Assembly (NCBI RefSeq): GCF_910584445.1
Contig: NZ_CAJUBO010000002.1
Span: 155,686-219,685 of the forward strand
DNA length: 64,000 nucleotides
Source: an uncultured Desulfovibrio sp.
GTDB taxonomy: Bacteria; Desulfobacterota; Desulfovibrionia; Desulfovibrionales; Desulfovibrionaceae
Direction: 5' to 3'
Below the pieces are notes generated by a model, which did not search any database, had not been told where the DNA came from, and saw only the letters and a list, made by a program, of their open reading frames with translations. Position numbers and translations under genes: made by a program. Shown here piece after piece: positions 25,480-36,362 of this stretch (the first letter of the stretch is position 1; the number at the start of each line of letters is the position of its first letter).

Positions 25480-28400
25480 CTACACATCAAAGAGCATCTC
25501 CAGATCTTCGCGCGTAAGGGATTTCCAGGTATCCTGGCCGGGAATGATGGCCTCGGCCACGCCGCGCTTGGCCTCCTGGAGTTTGAGGATCTTTTCCTCC
25601 ACAGTGTTCTGGCAGATGAGCTTGTAGGAAAAGACCTGCCGTGTCTGGCCGATGCGGTGGGTGCGGTCCGTCGCCTGGCTCTCCACAGCCGGGTTCCACC
25701 ATGGGTCATAGTGGATGACATAGTCCGCCGAAGTGAGGTTGAGTCCGGTGCCGCCCGCCTTGAGCGAGATAAGGAAGATGGGGATGTCGGGACTGTTGTT
25801 GAACCTGTCCACCTGCTCGAAACGGTCCTTGCTCGCGCCGTCAAGATAGCAGAAGGGCATCTGGGAAAATTCCAGCCACTGCCGGATGATATGCAGCATC
25901 TGGACGAACTGCGAAAAGACGAGCACCTTGTGTCCCCCTTCCACGATTTCCGAAACCATGTCCTTGAAGGCGTCGAACTTGCCGGACGGCAGATTGTTGG
26001 AGAAGCCGGGCAGATCCATCTTGAGCAGGCGCGGATGGCAGCAGATCTGGCGCAGCTTGAGCAGGGCATCGAGGATGGACATCTGGCTTTTGGCAAGGCC
26101 CTTTTCATCCACATCGGCCAGCACCTGGGCGCGCAGCTTGCGCGCCAGGGCGGAATACAGTTCGGCCTGGGCCTCTTCCAGGGCGCAGCAGGTGACGCTC
26201 TCCACCTTGGGGGGCAGATCCTTGGCTACTTCGGCCTTGGTGCGCCGGAGGATGAAGGGACGCACGCGCGTACGCAGATACTCAAGGGTTTCGGCGTCGC
26301 CGTCCTTGATGGGTTTGACGATGCCCCGCTGGAACGCATGCTGTGAACCGAGAAAACCGGGCATGAGAAATTCAAAGAGTGACCAAAGCTCGAAAAGATT
26401 GTTCTCGATGGGCGTGCCCGAGAGGCAAAGGCGCATGCGCGCGTTGATCCTGCGGACAGCGCGGGCCGTGATGGTATTGGGGTTTTTGATGTTCTGGGCT
26501 TCGTCCAGGATGACCGTATTGAACTCGTGCTTCTCGATCTCCTCAAGATCGCGCCGGAGCAGGGCATAGGTGGTGATGATGAGGTCAGAGTCACCGATAT
26601 GCTTGAACATGCCTTCGCGGCGCGTGCCATAGATGATGAGCCGCCGCAGTTTGGGCACGAACTTTTCCGCCTCGCGCTCCCAGTTGGGCAGGACCGACGT
26701 GGGCACCACGATGAGATTGGGACCCTTGGGGTGGCTTTCCACCATATACTGGATGAATGCCAGCGTCTGGACGGTCTTGCCCAGGCCCATCTCGTCGGCG
26801 AGGATGCCGCCGAAGCCATATTCGGAGAGAAAATTGAGATAGGAAAGCCCCTGGACCTGATAGCCGCGCAGGGAGGCGTTGAGTCCCTTGGGGGGCGCAA
26901 TGGGCCGCACCTCGCGGAAGGAACGGATCTTTTCGCGCAACTTGTTCCAGAACGAATCCGTAGTGGCGCCGGGCAGATCTTCCAGCAGGCTGTCCAGCAC
27001 CGGGGCCTCGAACTGCTTGAACTTCTGCTGCGGCGGCTTGTTCGGGTCCAGCCCCAGGGCCGTGAGCTTGTGGGAGAGCTTTTCCAGCCATGCTTCGGGC
27101 AGGCTCGTATAGGAACCGTCCTTGAGCTGGACATAGCGCTTGCCGCGCGCCCAGGCCTTCCAGATCTTTTCGAGCGGCAGGGACTGGCCCTCGTAGTCCA
27201 CAGTGATGTCCAGCGAGAACCATTTTTCCTTTTCGTTGCTCGTGACCTGCGCGGTGATGGTGGATTTGGCCGTGCGCATCTTGTAGCGCGAGAGCGCCCG
27301 CTCCCCATAGACCCGATAATTTTCCACCAGTTTTGGATAGCAGTCGAGAAGAAAGGCGATGGCCTCCTCCGGCTCCAGGAACCAGAGCTTGTTGGAGCGC
27401 GCCTGAAAGTCCATGCCCGCAAGCTCGTTCATCAACTGGGCTTCCTCATCCTGATGGCGGCGGACAAGATAGGTCTGGCCCTCATAGGTGTAGCTGCCCG
27501 TCTGAAAATCAGGGTTGGGACCGGGGAGGGTGAACTCGCCATGGCGCGTTTCGTAAATATTGTCGATCTCCAGGGTGAGAAGGCTGCCCTCCTCATCAAG
27601 AAACAGCTTGGGATTATAGGTGGCCGGCTGAAAGACCGGCTCCATGAGCTTGAGGAATTCCTGCGGTTCATACAGTTCCGAAGCCGGGAGCCGCGTCCAC
27701 ACGCGGTCAAGAAATTCCGAGATCTCTTCATGCGGCACCACGGGCCGGTCATGGATGAGATTGTGCACAAGGGACGGATACAGCCCCGTCTGCACAGGAT
27801 AAAAATTGTGCTGGTAGCAGACCCACAGCGGCATCTGCCCGTGGAAGGTGATGGGGCTGTCTTCTCCGTTGCCGCTCTCTTCCTTGCCCGGCCGGATGGG
27901 GAGGGGGGCGCGGCCCTCGCGCTTGAGCAGGACCTCAAAATGGAAGCCCGTATCGTCAAGCCGGGGCTTGAGCTTGAGCGCGAACGGCGTGCTCTCGATG
28001 CGGCAGGGCTTGTCCGTATCCTTCCAGAGCAGATAGTATTCCTTGCGTACGGCCCAGAAAAACCACGAGGTCAGCCCGTCCGGGATCTCCACCCGGTGCC
28101 CGTAGTAGTCGAGATGCTGGCCGATCTGCCGGGCCACATGCGGAAGCTGCGGGGAAAACTCGCTCCAGTCCGGGTTCTGGATGATCTGCTGGAGCGTCAC
28201 TTCGGCATGGACGCTGGAAAGCCCCGACTTGTTCTGACGCCCCCGGAAGAAGGAGACCAGGAGCCGCCCCGGCTCCGGCTCGAACCGAAAGATGAGATAA
28301 TGCCTGCCGGGTTCAGGCTCCATCTCGGTGGAGAAAAAATTGCGGAAGCTCTGCTTCCAGTCGGCCAGGGGGGCCGGCAGGTCCTCCGCCTCGCCCTGTT

Positions 28401-28719
28401 CCTTGCACAATTCTTCCACCAGGCGCAGCCCCAGGGCCGCCACATGGCGGCAGACGCCGGAGAACGCGTCCGAGCAGTTGCACTGCTGGCGCGCGCTCCT
28501 GTCCGTAATGGTGAAGCTCAGGGAAGGGGTATAGACCTGGAGGTCCTCCCCCTGGATGACGCCCTGCACGTCCCAGGTTTCGCCTTCCTGGATATTAATT
28601 TTTTGCACCCCGCCTTCAGAGAGGATATAGTACGCCGCGTCACGGATATATTCCGGCACGCTGTCATGCAGGAAGGTCTGGCACATTTCCCTGACGACAT
28701 TCTGTTCTGAACGGCTCAT
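25480..28719 (-). CDS. SNF2-family helicase with SWIM zinc finger
   Basis: The 1079-residue protein has an N-terminal SWIM finger (Cys80, Cys82, Cys90, His92), a long middle region, and a C-terminal SNF2 ATPase (from about residue 620): GGILADEMGLGKTVQTLAF (Walker A near 640), ILDEAQNIKNP (DEAQ box near 738), SGTPIENNLFELWS, VFSQFVQMLHIIRQWLE, and GGTGLNLTSADYVIHYDPWW plus ATDRTHRIGQ in the second lobe. Such proteins move along double-stranded DNA and are linked to transcription or repair; RapA, which lacks this SWIM layout, is a relative. GAGGGGA precedes the ATG. The specific role is not known. Confidence 0.9.
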   Translation of the reverse strand: MSRSEQNVVREMCQTFLHDSVPEYIRDAAYYILSEGGVQKINIQEGETWDVQGVIQGEDLQVYTPSLSFTITDRSARQQCNCSDAFSGVCRHVAALGLRLVEELCKEQGEAEDLPAPLADWKQSFRNFFSTEMEPEPGRHYLIFRFEPEPGRLLVSFFRGRQNKSGLSSVHAEVTLQQIIQNPDWSEFSPQLPHVARQIGQHLDYYGHRVEIPDGLTSWFFWAVRKEYYLLWKDTDKPCRIESTPFALKLKPRLDDTGFHFEVLLKREGRAPLPIRPGKEESGNGEDSPITFHGQMPLWVCYQHNFYPVQTGLYPSLVHNLIHDRPVVPHEEISEFLDRVWTRLPASELYEPQEFLKLMEPVFQPATYNPKLFLDEEGSLLTLEIDNIYETRHGEFTLPGPNPDFQTGSYTYEGQTYLVRRHQDEEAQLMNELAGMDFQARSNKLWFLEPEEAIAFLLDCYPKLVENYRVYGERALSRYKMRTAKSTITAQVTSNEKEKWFSLDITVDYEGQSLPLEKIWKAWARGKRYVQLKDGSYTSLPEAWLEKLSHKLTALGLDPNKPPQQKFKQFEAPVLDSLLEDLPGATTDSFWNKLREKIRSFREVRPIAPPKGLNASLRGYQVQGLSYLNFLSEYGFGGILADEMGLGKTVQTLAFIQYMVESHPKGPNLIVVPTSVLPNWEREAEKFVPKLRRLIIYGTRREGMFKHIGDSDLIITTYALLRRDLEEIEKHEFNTVILDEAQNIKNPNTITARAVRRINARMRLCLSGTPIENNLFELWSLFEFLMPGFLGSQHAFQRGIVKPIKDGDAETLEYLRTRVRPFILRRTKAEVAKDLPPKVESVTCCALEEAQAELYSALARKLRAQVLADVDEKGLAKSQMSILDALLKLRQICCHPRLLKMDLPGFSNNLPSGKFDAFKDMVSEIVEGGHKVLVFSQFVQMLHIIRQWLEFSQMPFCYLDGASKDRFEQVDRFNNSPDIPIFLISLKAGGTGLNLTSADYVIHYDPWWNPAVESQATDRTHRIGQTRQVFSYKLICQNTVEEKILKLQEAKRGVAEAIIPGQDTWKSLTREDLEMLFDV

Positions 28720-28862
28720 TTTCCCCTCGCGGACGCGGCGGGTCCCCCCTGCGGAACGGGGGTCCGTTCCGTTCCATGAGGAACGCGCAAGCGTCTGATG
28801 TTCACGGATTGGGAACCCTTAGCACACGTTCCGCGACACATGCAACTATCTCCTTGCGAAAT

Positions 28863-30533
28863 ATGAAAAAATATTCTCTTTTTCTTTCTGTGCTCCTGGC
28901 GGCCGGGGCGTTGGGCCTGTTCGGCACAGGTTTTTCGGGGGCGGCGGGACCTGTGGCGGAACTCCCCGTGGAGTCCGGCGTCCCCGAACCCCGGGACAGG
29001 GATGAAATGCCTGTGGATGGCGGCCGGATCTTTTTCGGGAGCATCGGCGAGGCCTCAAATCTCATTTCCTATCTCTCCACGGATTCCGCCTCGCATGAAG
29101 TGGCGGACCTGCTCTTTGTGGCGCCCCTGCGCTACAACAAGGATCTTGAACCGGAACCGTGGGCTGCCGAACGCTGGAGCATGGAGGATGGCGGCAAGCG
29201 CATGCGCTTTACCCTTCGCAAGGGCATCCTGTGGGAAGATGGCACGGAACTCACCGCCGAAGATGTGGCCTTCACCGTGCGCGTGGTGACGGACCCGGCC
29301 ACGGCCAGTCCCTATGCCGAGGACTTTTCCCGCATCAAGGAACTGCGCGTTCTGGACCGCTACACCTTTGAAGCCGTATATGAGGAATTTTTCGCGCGGG
29401 CCGTGGCCTCGTGGATGAGTCCCATTCTTCCCAAGCATGTCCTTGAGGGGCAGAACATCCGCCGGACGCCGTTCTCGCGCAAGCCCACAGGGGCCGGCCC
29501 ATACCGCCTGAAATCCTGGGACGCCGGCAGCAGCATCACGCTCGCGGCATCGCCCACCTATTTTGGCGGACGGCCGCATATCGACGAGGCCATCTACCGC
29601 ATCATCCCGGACGACGCCACCATGTTCATGGAAACGCGCGCGGGGCGCCTTGACGTCATGAACCTCAGCCCGCTCCAGTACCTGCGCCAGACCTCCGGGC
29701 CGGTCTGGGAACAGGAATTTCACAAGTACCGCTATCTTGCCTCGGTCTATATTTTCCTCGGCTTCAATCTTGAGCATCCGTTTTTCAAGGATGTCCGCGT
29801 GCGCCGTGCCCTTTCCCTGGCGATCAATCGGGATGACCTCGTCAAGGGGGTCCTGCTCGGCCAGGGGGTGGCCGCCTTCGGGCCGTACAAGCCCGGTTCC
29901 TGGGCGATCCATCCCACGCTCAAACCCGTCGCGCAGGATGTGGCGGAAGCGCGGCGCCTGCTGGCCGAAGCGGGCTTCAGGCCCGATGCGGACGGCATGC
30001 TCCGGCGCGACGGCAGGCCCTTTGCCTTCAGTATCCTTACAAATCAGGGCAATGAGCAGCGCATCCTCACGGCCACGCTCATTCAGAGCCAGCTCCGCGC
30101 CATCGGTGTGGACGCGCGCATCCGCACAGTCGAATGGGCCGCCTTTATCCGGGAATTTGTCAACAAGGGCCGCTTTGACGCTGTCATCCTTGGCTGGACC
30201 ATCCCGCAGGATCCGGACATTTTTCAGATCTGGCACTCCTCGCAGGCCCACGACGGCGGCCTGAATTTCATCCATTACAAGAATCCGGAGGTGGACTCCC
30301 TGCTGGAAGCTGCGCGCGCCACACCGGAGCGGGAGAAACGCGCCGCCCTGTATGCCCGCGTGCAGGAGATCCTCGCGGACGAGCAGCCGTACTGCTTCCT
30401 CTTCGTGCCCTATGCGCTGCCCGTGGTGCAGCGGCGCTTCATGGGCATTGAACCCGCCCTTGCGGGCATCATGTACAATTTTGAAAAATGGTGGGTGCCC
30501 AGGGTCATGCAGCGGCATGCGCTGACGCCATAG
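28863..30533 (+). CDS. Periplasmic oligopeptide/dipeptide-binding protein (SBP family 5)
   Basis: This 556-residue protein starts with a Sec signal peptide (MKKYSLF, hydrophobic to about residue 22; no lipobox Cys), followed by the family 5 pattern: LLFVAPLRYNKDLEPEPWAA, WEDGTELTAEDVAFTVR, PTGAGPYRL and RRALSLAINRDDLV. Such proteins deliver peptides, opines or nickel to DppBC/OppBC permeases. The matching type of permease pair lies 7.5 kb away at 38.0-39.9 kb and no ATPase genes are in the window. The start has only a weak ribosome binding site. Its TAG stop codon is completed by the AGAGC repeat. Confidence 0.9.
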   Translation: MKKYSLFLSVLLAAGALGLFGTGFSGAAGPVAELPVESGVPEPRDRDEMPVDGGRIFFGSIGEASNLISYLSTDSASHEVADLLFVAPLRYNKDLEPEPWAAERWSMEDGGKRMRFTLRKGILWEDGTELTAEDVAFTVRVVTDPATASPYAEDFSRIKELRVLDRYTFEAVYEEFFARAVASWMSPILPKHVLEGQNIRRTPFSRKPTGAGPYRLKSWDAGSSITLAASPTYFGGRPHIDEAIYRIIPDDATMFMETRAGRLDVMNLSPLQYLRQTSGPVWEQEFHKYRYLASVYIFLGFNLEHPFFKDVRVRRALSLAINRDDLVKGVLLGQGVAAFGPYKPGSWAIHPTLKPVAQDVAEARRLLAEAGFRPDADGMLRRDGRPFAFSILTNQGNEQRILTATLIQSQLRAIGVDARIRTVEWAAFIREFVNKGRFDAVILGWTIPQDPDIFQIWHSSQAHDGGLNFIHYKNPEVDSLLEAARATPEREKRAALYARVQEILADEQPYCFLFVPYALPVVQRRFMGIEPALAGIMYNFEKWWVPRVMQRHALTP

Positions 30534-30625
30534 AGCATTCCGCTGAGGAAAATATCTCTGGGAGAGATATTTTCCTCAGGTTTCGCTGTCGCCATTTCCC
30601 CGCGGCTGCGGTCTCGGCGCATCCA
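30532..30625. repeat. AGAGC repeat with long hairpin, copy after SBP gene
   Basis: AGAGCATTCCGC begins inside the stop codon TAG at 30531. A perfect 15-base stem follows (30544-30558 TGAGGAAAATATCTC with 30564-30578), which may also end the transcript. The reverse complement CAGCGAAACCTGAGGAAAAT equals the right end of the 13126 copy, so this copy is inverted over that part. Confidence 0.65.
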
Positions 30626-30713
30626 GGGGGTCCGCGTCCGCCGCAGTACGGCGACGAGATATCAGCCAACGGCATATGCCCAAGCTGTTTATGTTATGAT
30701 TTTTAATTATTTC

Positions 30714-30733
30714 ATACTATATGATATAAGTAT
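30714..30733. promoter_or_regulatory. AT-rich operator-like palindrome upstream of hydrolase
   Basis: ATACT at 30714 and AGTAT at 30729-30733 flank a 10-base AT-rich centre within a 70-base AT-rich tract (30690-30760) that is unlike the GC-rich surroundings. The ATAC-N-GTAT layout is the kind recognised by LysR-type regulators, and a LysR gene lies nearby, but a plain promoter is as likely. Confidence 0.3.
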
Positions 30734-30807
30734 TTGCTTAAAATTCCCGCCATCGGTATTCCGGTCTTCCACAGGACGCAATTCCCTCAACCGAAAAGCG
30801 AGGAAGC

Positions 30808-31884
30808 ATGCGAAGGGCACGGTACATCGCCGCCATGATGGCGCTCGCGGCCATCTGCGCCATGGGGCAGCAGACGGGACTGGCCGAAGCGGCGGCCATT
30901 TCCGCCTATGGAGGAACGAGTATGCGGACGGACAAGGATTGGGACAGGATTTTCCCGAAAAGCGGCAAGGTGGCGCACAGAAAGGTGCGCTTTAAAAATC
31001 GCTATGGCATCGAACTCGCGGGAGATCTCTACATTCCCGAGTCAGGCGGGCAAAAACAGGCGGCCATCGCTGTGTGCGGACCGTTTGGCGCGGTCAAGGA
31101 GCAGGCATCGGGCCTGTATGCCCAGACCATGGCCGAACGTGGTTTTCTGACGCTGGCCTTTGACCCCTCCTTTACGGGCGAGAGCGGCGGCGAGCCGCGC
31201 AATGTGGCCTCGCCGGACATCAATACCGAGGACGTGAGCGCCGCCGTGGACTTTCTGGCGACGCTTCCCGAAGCTGATCCAAAGGCCATCGGTGTCATTG
31301 GCATCTGCGGCTTTGGCGGCATGGCCCTCAACGCCGCGGCCATGGATACGCGCATCAGGGGCACCGTCACATCCACCATGTATGACATGAGCCGGGTCAA
31401 TGCCAACGGCTACTTCGATGCCATGGACGCGGACGCGCGCCACAAGCGCCGCCAGGAACTCAATGCCCGGCGCACGGCGGATTTCCGGAACGGCAGCAGC
31501 GCCCCCTCACCGGACGGACTGCCGGAAAAGCTGACGGGCAATGAACCGCAGTTCGTCAAAGACTATTACGACTACTACAAGACCAAGCGGGGCTTCCATC
31601 CACGCTCCATCAACTCCAATGGCGCCTGGAATGCCACCATGCCGCTTTCGTTCATGAACATGCCGCTGCTGGCATATGCCGGGGAGATCCGCACTCCCGT
31701 ACTCATGATCCACGGCGAAAAGGCCCATTCCCGCTATTTCAGCGAGGACGCCTTCAAAAAGCTGCGTGGCGGGAACAAGGAACTGCTGATCATTCCCGGA
31801 GCCAATCACACGGATCTGTATGATCGTATGGATGTGATCCCCTTTGATACGATCGAGGCATTTTTCAAATCCAGCCTGAAATGA
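30808..31884 (+). CDS. Exported alpha/beta hydrolase (YcjY/COG1073-like)
   Basis: The 358-residue product has a Sec signal peptide (about residues 1-28) and an alpha/beta hydrolase fold. The nucleophile elbow reads GICGFGG with Cys167 where most members have Ser, as in dienelactone hydrolase and many COG1073 proteins. PVLMIHGEKAHSRYFSEDAF carries the acid position and PGANHTDLYDR the catalytic His. It ends at a strong terminator and converges with a LysR gene. GAGGAAGC precedes ATG 30808. The substrate is unknown. Confidence 0.8.
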   Translation: MRRARYIAAMMALAAICAMGQQTGLAEAAAISAYGGTSMRTDKDWDRIFPKSGKVAHRKVRFKNRYGIELAGDLYIPESGGQKQAAIAVCGPFGAVKEQASGLYAQTMAERGFLTLAFDPSFTGESGGEPRNVASPDINTEDVSAAVDFLATLPEADPKAIGVIGICGFGGMALNAAAMDTRIRGTVTSTMYDMSRVNANGYFDAMDADARHKRRQELNARRTADFRNGSSAPSPDGLPEKLTGNEPQFVKDYYDYYKTKRGFHPRSINSNGAWNATMPLSFMNMPLLAYAGEIRTPVLMIHGEKAHSRYFSEDAFKKLRGGNKELLIIPGANHTDLYDRMDVIPFDTIEAFFKSSLK

Positions 31885-31911
31885 CGGCATCCGCCGCTAC
31901 TGGCGGAAATC

Positions 31912-31942
31912 AGGCGACGCTCCCGGGAACGTCGCCTTTTTG
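31912..31942 (+). terminator. Terminator after alpha/beta hydrolase gene
   Basis: AGGCGACG and CGTCGCCT form an 8-base stem around CTCCCGGGAA, followed by TTTTTG. Confidence 0.8.
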
Positions 31943-31963
31943 TATGAAAGAAAATCTCGCGTC

Positions 31964-32040
31964 AGAGCGTTTTCGCAATCAAATTGCGTAAATACTCTGG
32001 CGGATAATGAGCATCCAGACCGCGTGCCGACGCGCTCCGG
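31964..32040. repeat. AGAGC repeat, copy between hydrolase and LysR genes
   Basis: AGAGCGTTTTCGCAATC pairs with ATTGCGTAAATACTCT (hairpin 31964-31998), then GGCGGATAATGAGCATCCAG and ACCGCG match the copy at 43001-43020. The right AAAATGCTCT end is not evident. Confidence 0.6.
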
Positions 32041-32043
32041 GGC

Positions 32044-32943
32044 TTAGCCGGCCGTGCCGAAAGCCGCCAGGATCTTCCGCAGAAAGACCTCTGCGGCCGG
32101 AGAAAATATCTGCCGCTTTTTCCATACGATATTCAATCCTGTTTCCAGGCGTGGCTCCAGCAGGCGGAAACAGAGCGCGCTGTCTTCAGAGATGTCGACC
32201 AGCCCTGCGAGGGTGATGACGTGCCCGATGCCGCTCTCGGCAAGGATGGCCGCGTTATAGACCAGATTGAAGGTCCCCGCCACGTCAAGTTTTCCAAAAT
32301 CCTCTCCGAACCACTCAAGAAATCCATTCCTCGCGGATGTGCGGCGGATGGCCTGCCGGGAAAGCAGGAGCGGCTCGCCGAGCAGGTCCTGCCTGCAAAG
32401 CGTCCGCCGGGCGGCAAGAGCGCTGGTTTTGCGCGTGATGACGCCCCAGACGTCGTTCTCCGGAAGATCGACGTGATCATATTTGCCGAGAGCCGCGGGC
32501 TGGATCAGGAGACCGAAATCCAGCAGCCCCTTGTCCAGGCGTTCCGTCACGTCTTCCTGATTGCCACTGTGCAGATGGATATGGATGTGGGGATGCTCTT
32601 CCCTGATCTCCCGGAGGATACCGGCCACATGCCGCATGATCCGCGTTTCGCCCGCGCCGATGTGGATGTCGCCCGCTATGGTCTCTTCGCCGGCGGCGAA
32701 TTCCGCTTCCGTCTTGTCGAGCATGTCCACGACTTCTTCCGCGCGCTTGCGCAGGCGCATTCCGTCGGGCGTCAGGGACACGCTGTGGCTGTGTCGGACA
32801 AAGAGCCTGGTCCCCAGCTCTTCCTCAAGCTCCCCGATCTGGCGGGAAAGTGTGGGCTGCGTCACATGCAGGACGTTTGCCGCCCCGGTCATGCTGCCTT
32901 CTCTGGCAATTGCCAGAAAATAGCGCAGTACCCGCACTTCCAT
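32044..32943 (-). CDS. LysR-family transcriptional regulator
   Basis: A 299-residue LysR-type regulator. Residues 1-60 form the winged helix (RYFLAIAREGSMTGAANVLH, VTQPTLSRQIGELEEELGTRLF, the family signature), followed by a periplasmic-binding-protein-like effector domain from about residue 90. LysR proteins usually act on a divergent neighbour, but here the upstream gene on the same strand is pyrG and the downstream gene is the convergent hydrolase. Its target is therefore unclear; the hydrolase is the best candidate by proximity. Confidence 0.92.
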   Translation of the reverse strand: MEVRVLRYFLAIAREGSMTGAANVLHVTQPTLSRQIGELEEELGTRLFVRHSHSVSLTPDGMRLRKRAEEVVDMLDKTEAEFAAGEETIAGDIHIGAGETRIMRHVAGILREIREEHPHIHIHLHSGNQEDVTERLDKGLLDFGLLIQPAALGKYDHVDLPENDVWGVITRKTSALAARRTLCRQDLLGEPLLLSRQAIRRTSARNGFLEWFGEDFGKLDVAGTFNLVYNAAILAESGIGHVITLAGLVDISEDSALCFRLLEPRLETGLNIVWKKRQIFSPAAEVFLRKILAAFGTAG

Positions 32944-32960
32944 GCAACGACAGGGACAGG

Positions 32961-35049
<2,089 letters not shown>

Positions 35050-35428
35050 TGGTGGAGGCGGGGGGAGTCGAACCCCCGTCCGCGAACACTCCGCGCGAAG
35101 CGTCTACAGGCGTAGGTCAGGATTGAATCTGACCGCGTTGGTGGCCCCTGACCAGGCGCAACGCGGCGAGTCCGCCGGTGACAATCTCGCGGAAAACCCC
35201 GGTGAACATCGGTTTCCGCCAGCCTGATGCGTGTCGCCCGGTGGGACTATCAGGCGTGATCCCCCCAGGCGTGACCGGCTATGCGGTCAGGTTGCCGCAC
35301 TGCCTAGGCAGCGTAGGCGTAGTCGTAATCGTTGTTGGCAATTACTGTTTTGCCGCTTTTTACGAGGCCAGCGGCGCCTCGGCCTGCAACTCCGGTTTCC
35401 ATATCCACGTCGAAACCAGTGCGCCCCC
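35050..35428 (-). ncRNA. ssrA: tmRNA (SsrA), tag peptide ANNDYDYAYAA
   Basis: tmRNA rescues stalled ribosomes and tags the unfinished protein for degradation. Read on the minus strand, it begins GGGGGCGCACTGGTTTCGAC and ends GGTTCGACTCCCCCC, GCCTCCACCA. The ends pair as a 7-base acceptor stem; the T-arm sequence GGTTCGACTCC is canonical. The tag frame is at 35339-35304: GCC AAC AAC GAT TAC GAC TAC GCC TAC GCT GCC TAG, giving ANNDYDYAYAA, the tag known in Desulfovibrio. The CCA is encoded. The total of 379 bases is normal for a one-piece tmRNA. Confidence 0.97.
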
Positions 35429-35468
35429 GTCGGCGAGAGAATAGGGACTTAATGCCCGCATGGCAAGG

Positions 35469-35963
35469 TCAACGGACATAAAAGTGCGAGAGCGCTCCCT
35501 TGAGGCACATATGGTACCGGCCCGGGAACGGTTCGCCATCGGCATCGCTGCCCGTGCAAATGGCTGTGTGCGCCATCCTTGCCACATCAATGCCATGGGC
35601 GAGCATGGCAAGGCGGGCCAGGTCCCTGAAGCGGCGCAACAGGCGCGGGGAGCGCGAGAAAATGGCGCACGCCTGTTCCGTATCTTCCTCATCGCCCTCG
35701 ACCACAAGTTTGCCCTCTGCGGAAAGAAAGAGATGCAGCCGGTTGCCGGGACGGAATCGTTCCTTTTCAAAGTGCCGCTCCATCAGCGAGACGAAAGTTT
35801 CCTGGAGTGAATCAAGCTGCGCCTCCAGCGCTGGGACAAGCTCCGCGCTTTCAGCCATGAACTCTTGCAGGCGATGCTCCGTGGCGTCATCAAGGGAGGG
35901 GGGGAGGGCCTCCATGTCCGGGAGCCTCGCCGGCGCGGCAAGCGGTGTCGCGCCGTTGCGCAT
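35469..35963 (-). CDS. Conserved-looking hypothetical protein, helical
   Basis: I do not recognise this 164-residue soluble protein. It has a helical segment LQEFMAESAELVPALEAQLD near the centre and RLHLFLSAEGKLVVEGDEED as a possible beta hairpin. It ends 41 bases before the tmRNA gene on the same strand. ATG 35963 is chosen because GGAG lies eight bases upstream; ATG 35972 would abut that GGAG. A much longer upstream extension is Arg/Pro-rich and lacks a site. Confidence 0.6.
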   Translation of the reverse strand: MRNGATPLAAPARLPDMEALPPSLDDATEHRLQEFMAESAELVPALEAQLDSLQETFVSLMERHFEKERFRPGNRLHLFLSAEGKLVVEGDEEDTEQACAIFSRSPRLLRRFRDLARLAMLAHGIDVARMAHTAICTGSDADGEPFPGRYHMCLKGALSHFYVR

Positions 35964-35972
35964 ATGGATCAT

Positions 35973-36362
35973 CTCCGCAAGGTGATTCCGACTTTCGGTA
36001 TTCACGAAGTCCTCCGGAAGGGCAGGTTCGCAGATATGTGGCCGCGTTGCTGACCGGGATCCACTACATGGCGGACGGCCAAATTTGCCAGGAGGCGGCG
36101 ATGCCCGAAAGAAAGCAAAAGCGATGCCAAAAAAAGCGATGATTTTGCTGCTGCGCGAAATTTCTAGAAAAAATTGTGAAAAACGGCACGGAAACGCGTC
36201 CCGACGGCGTCGGTCAATCGTGCGCGGCAGCGCTTCGGGCCGTTTCCGGCGCCTTTTTGACAGAGCAGGGGAGACGCGGGGAGCGCCGGCGAAGCGGACT
36301 TGGGAAAAATTTTCCACATGCGCCCGCCATGCAGGGGCGGGAGATGCGGGAAAGGAATGACG
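35973..36362. other. Intergenic stretch between recN and the tmRNA-side gene
   Basis: No gene is supported in these 390 bases. On the minus strand, a hairpin (CCCGCC at 36336-36341 with GGCGGG side at 36323-36328) followed by AAAATTTTT (36315-36306) could end recN. An AT-rich tract at about 36120-36185 may hold the promoter of the downstream hypothetical gene. Confidence 0.4.
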
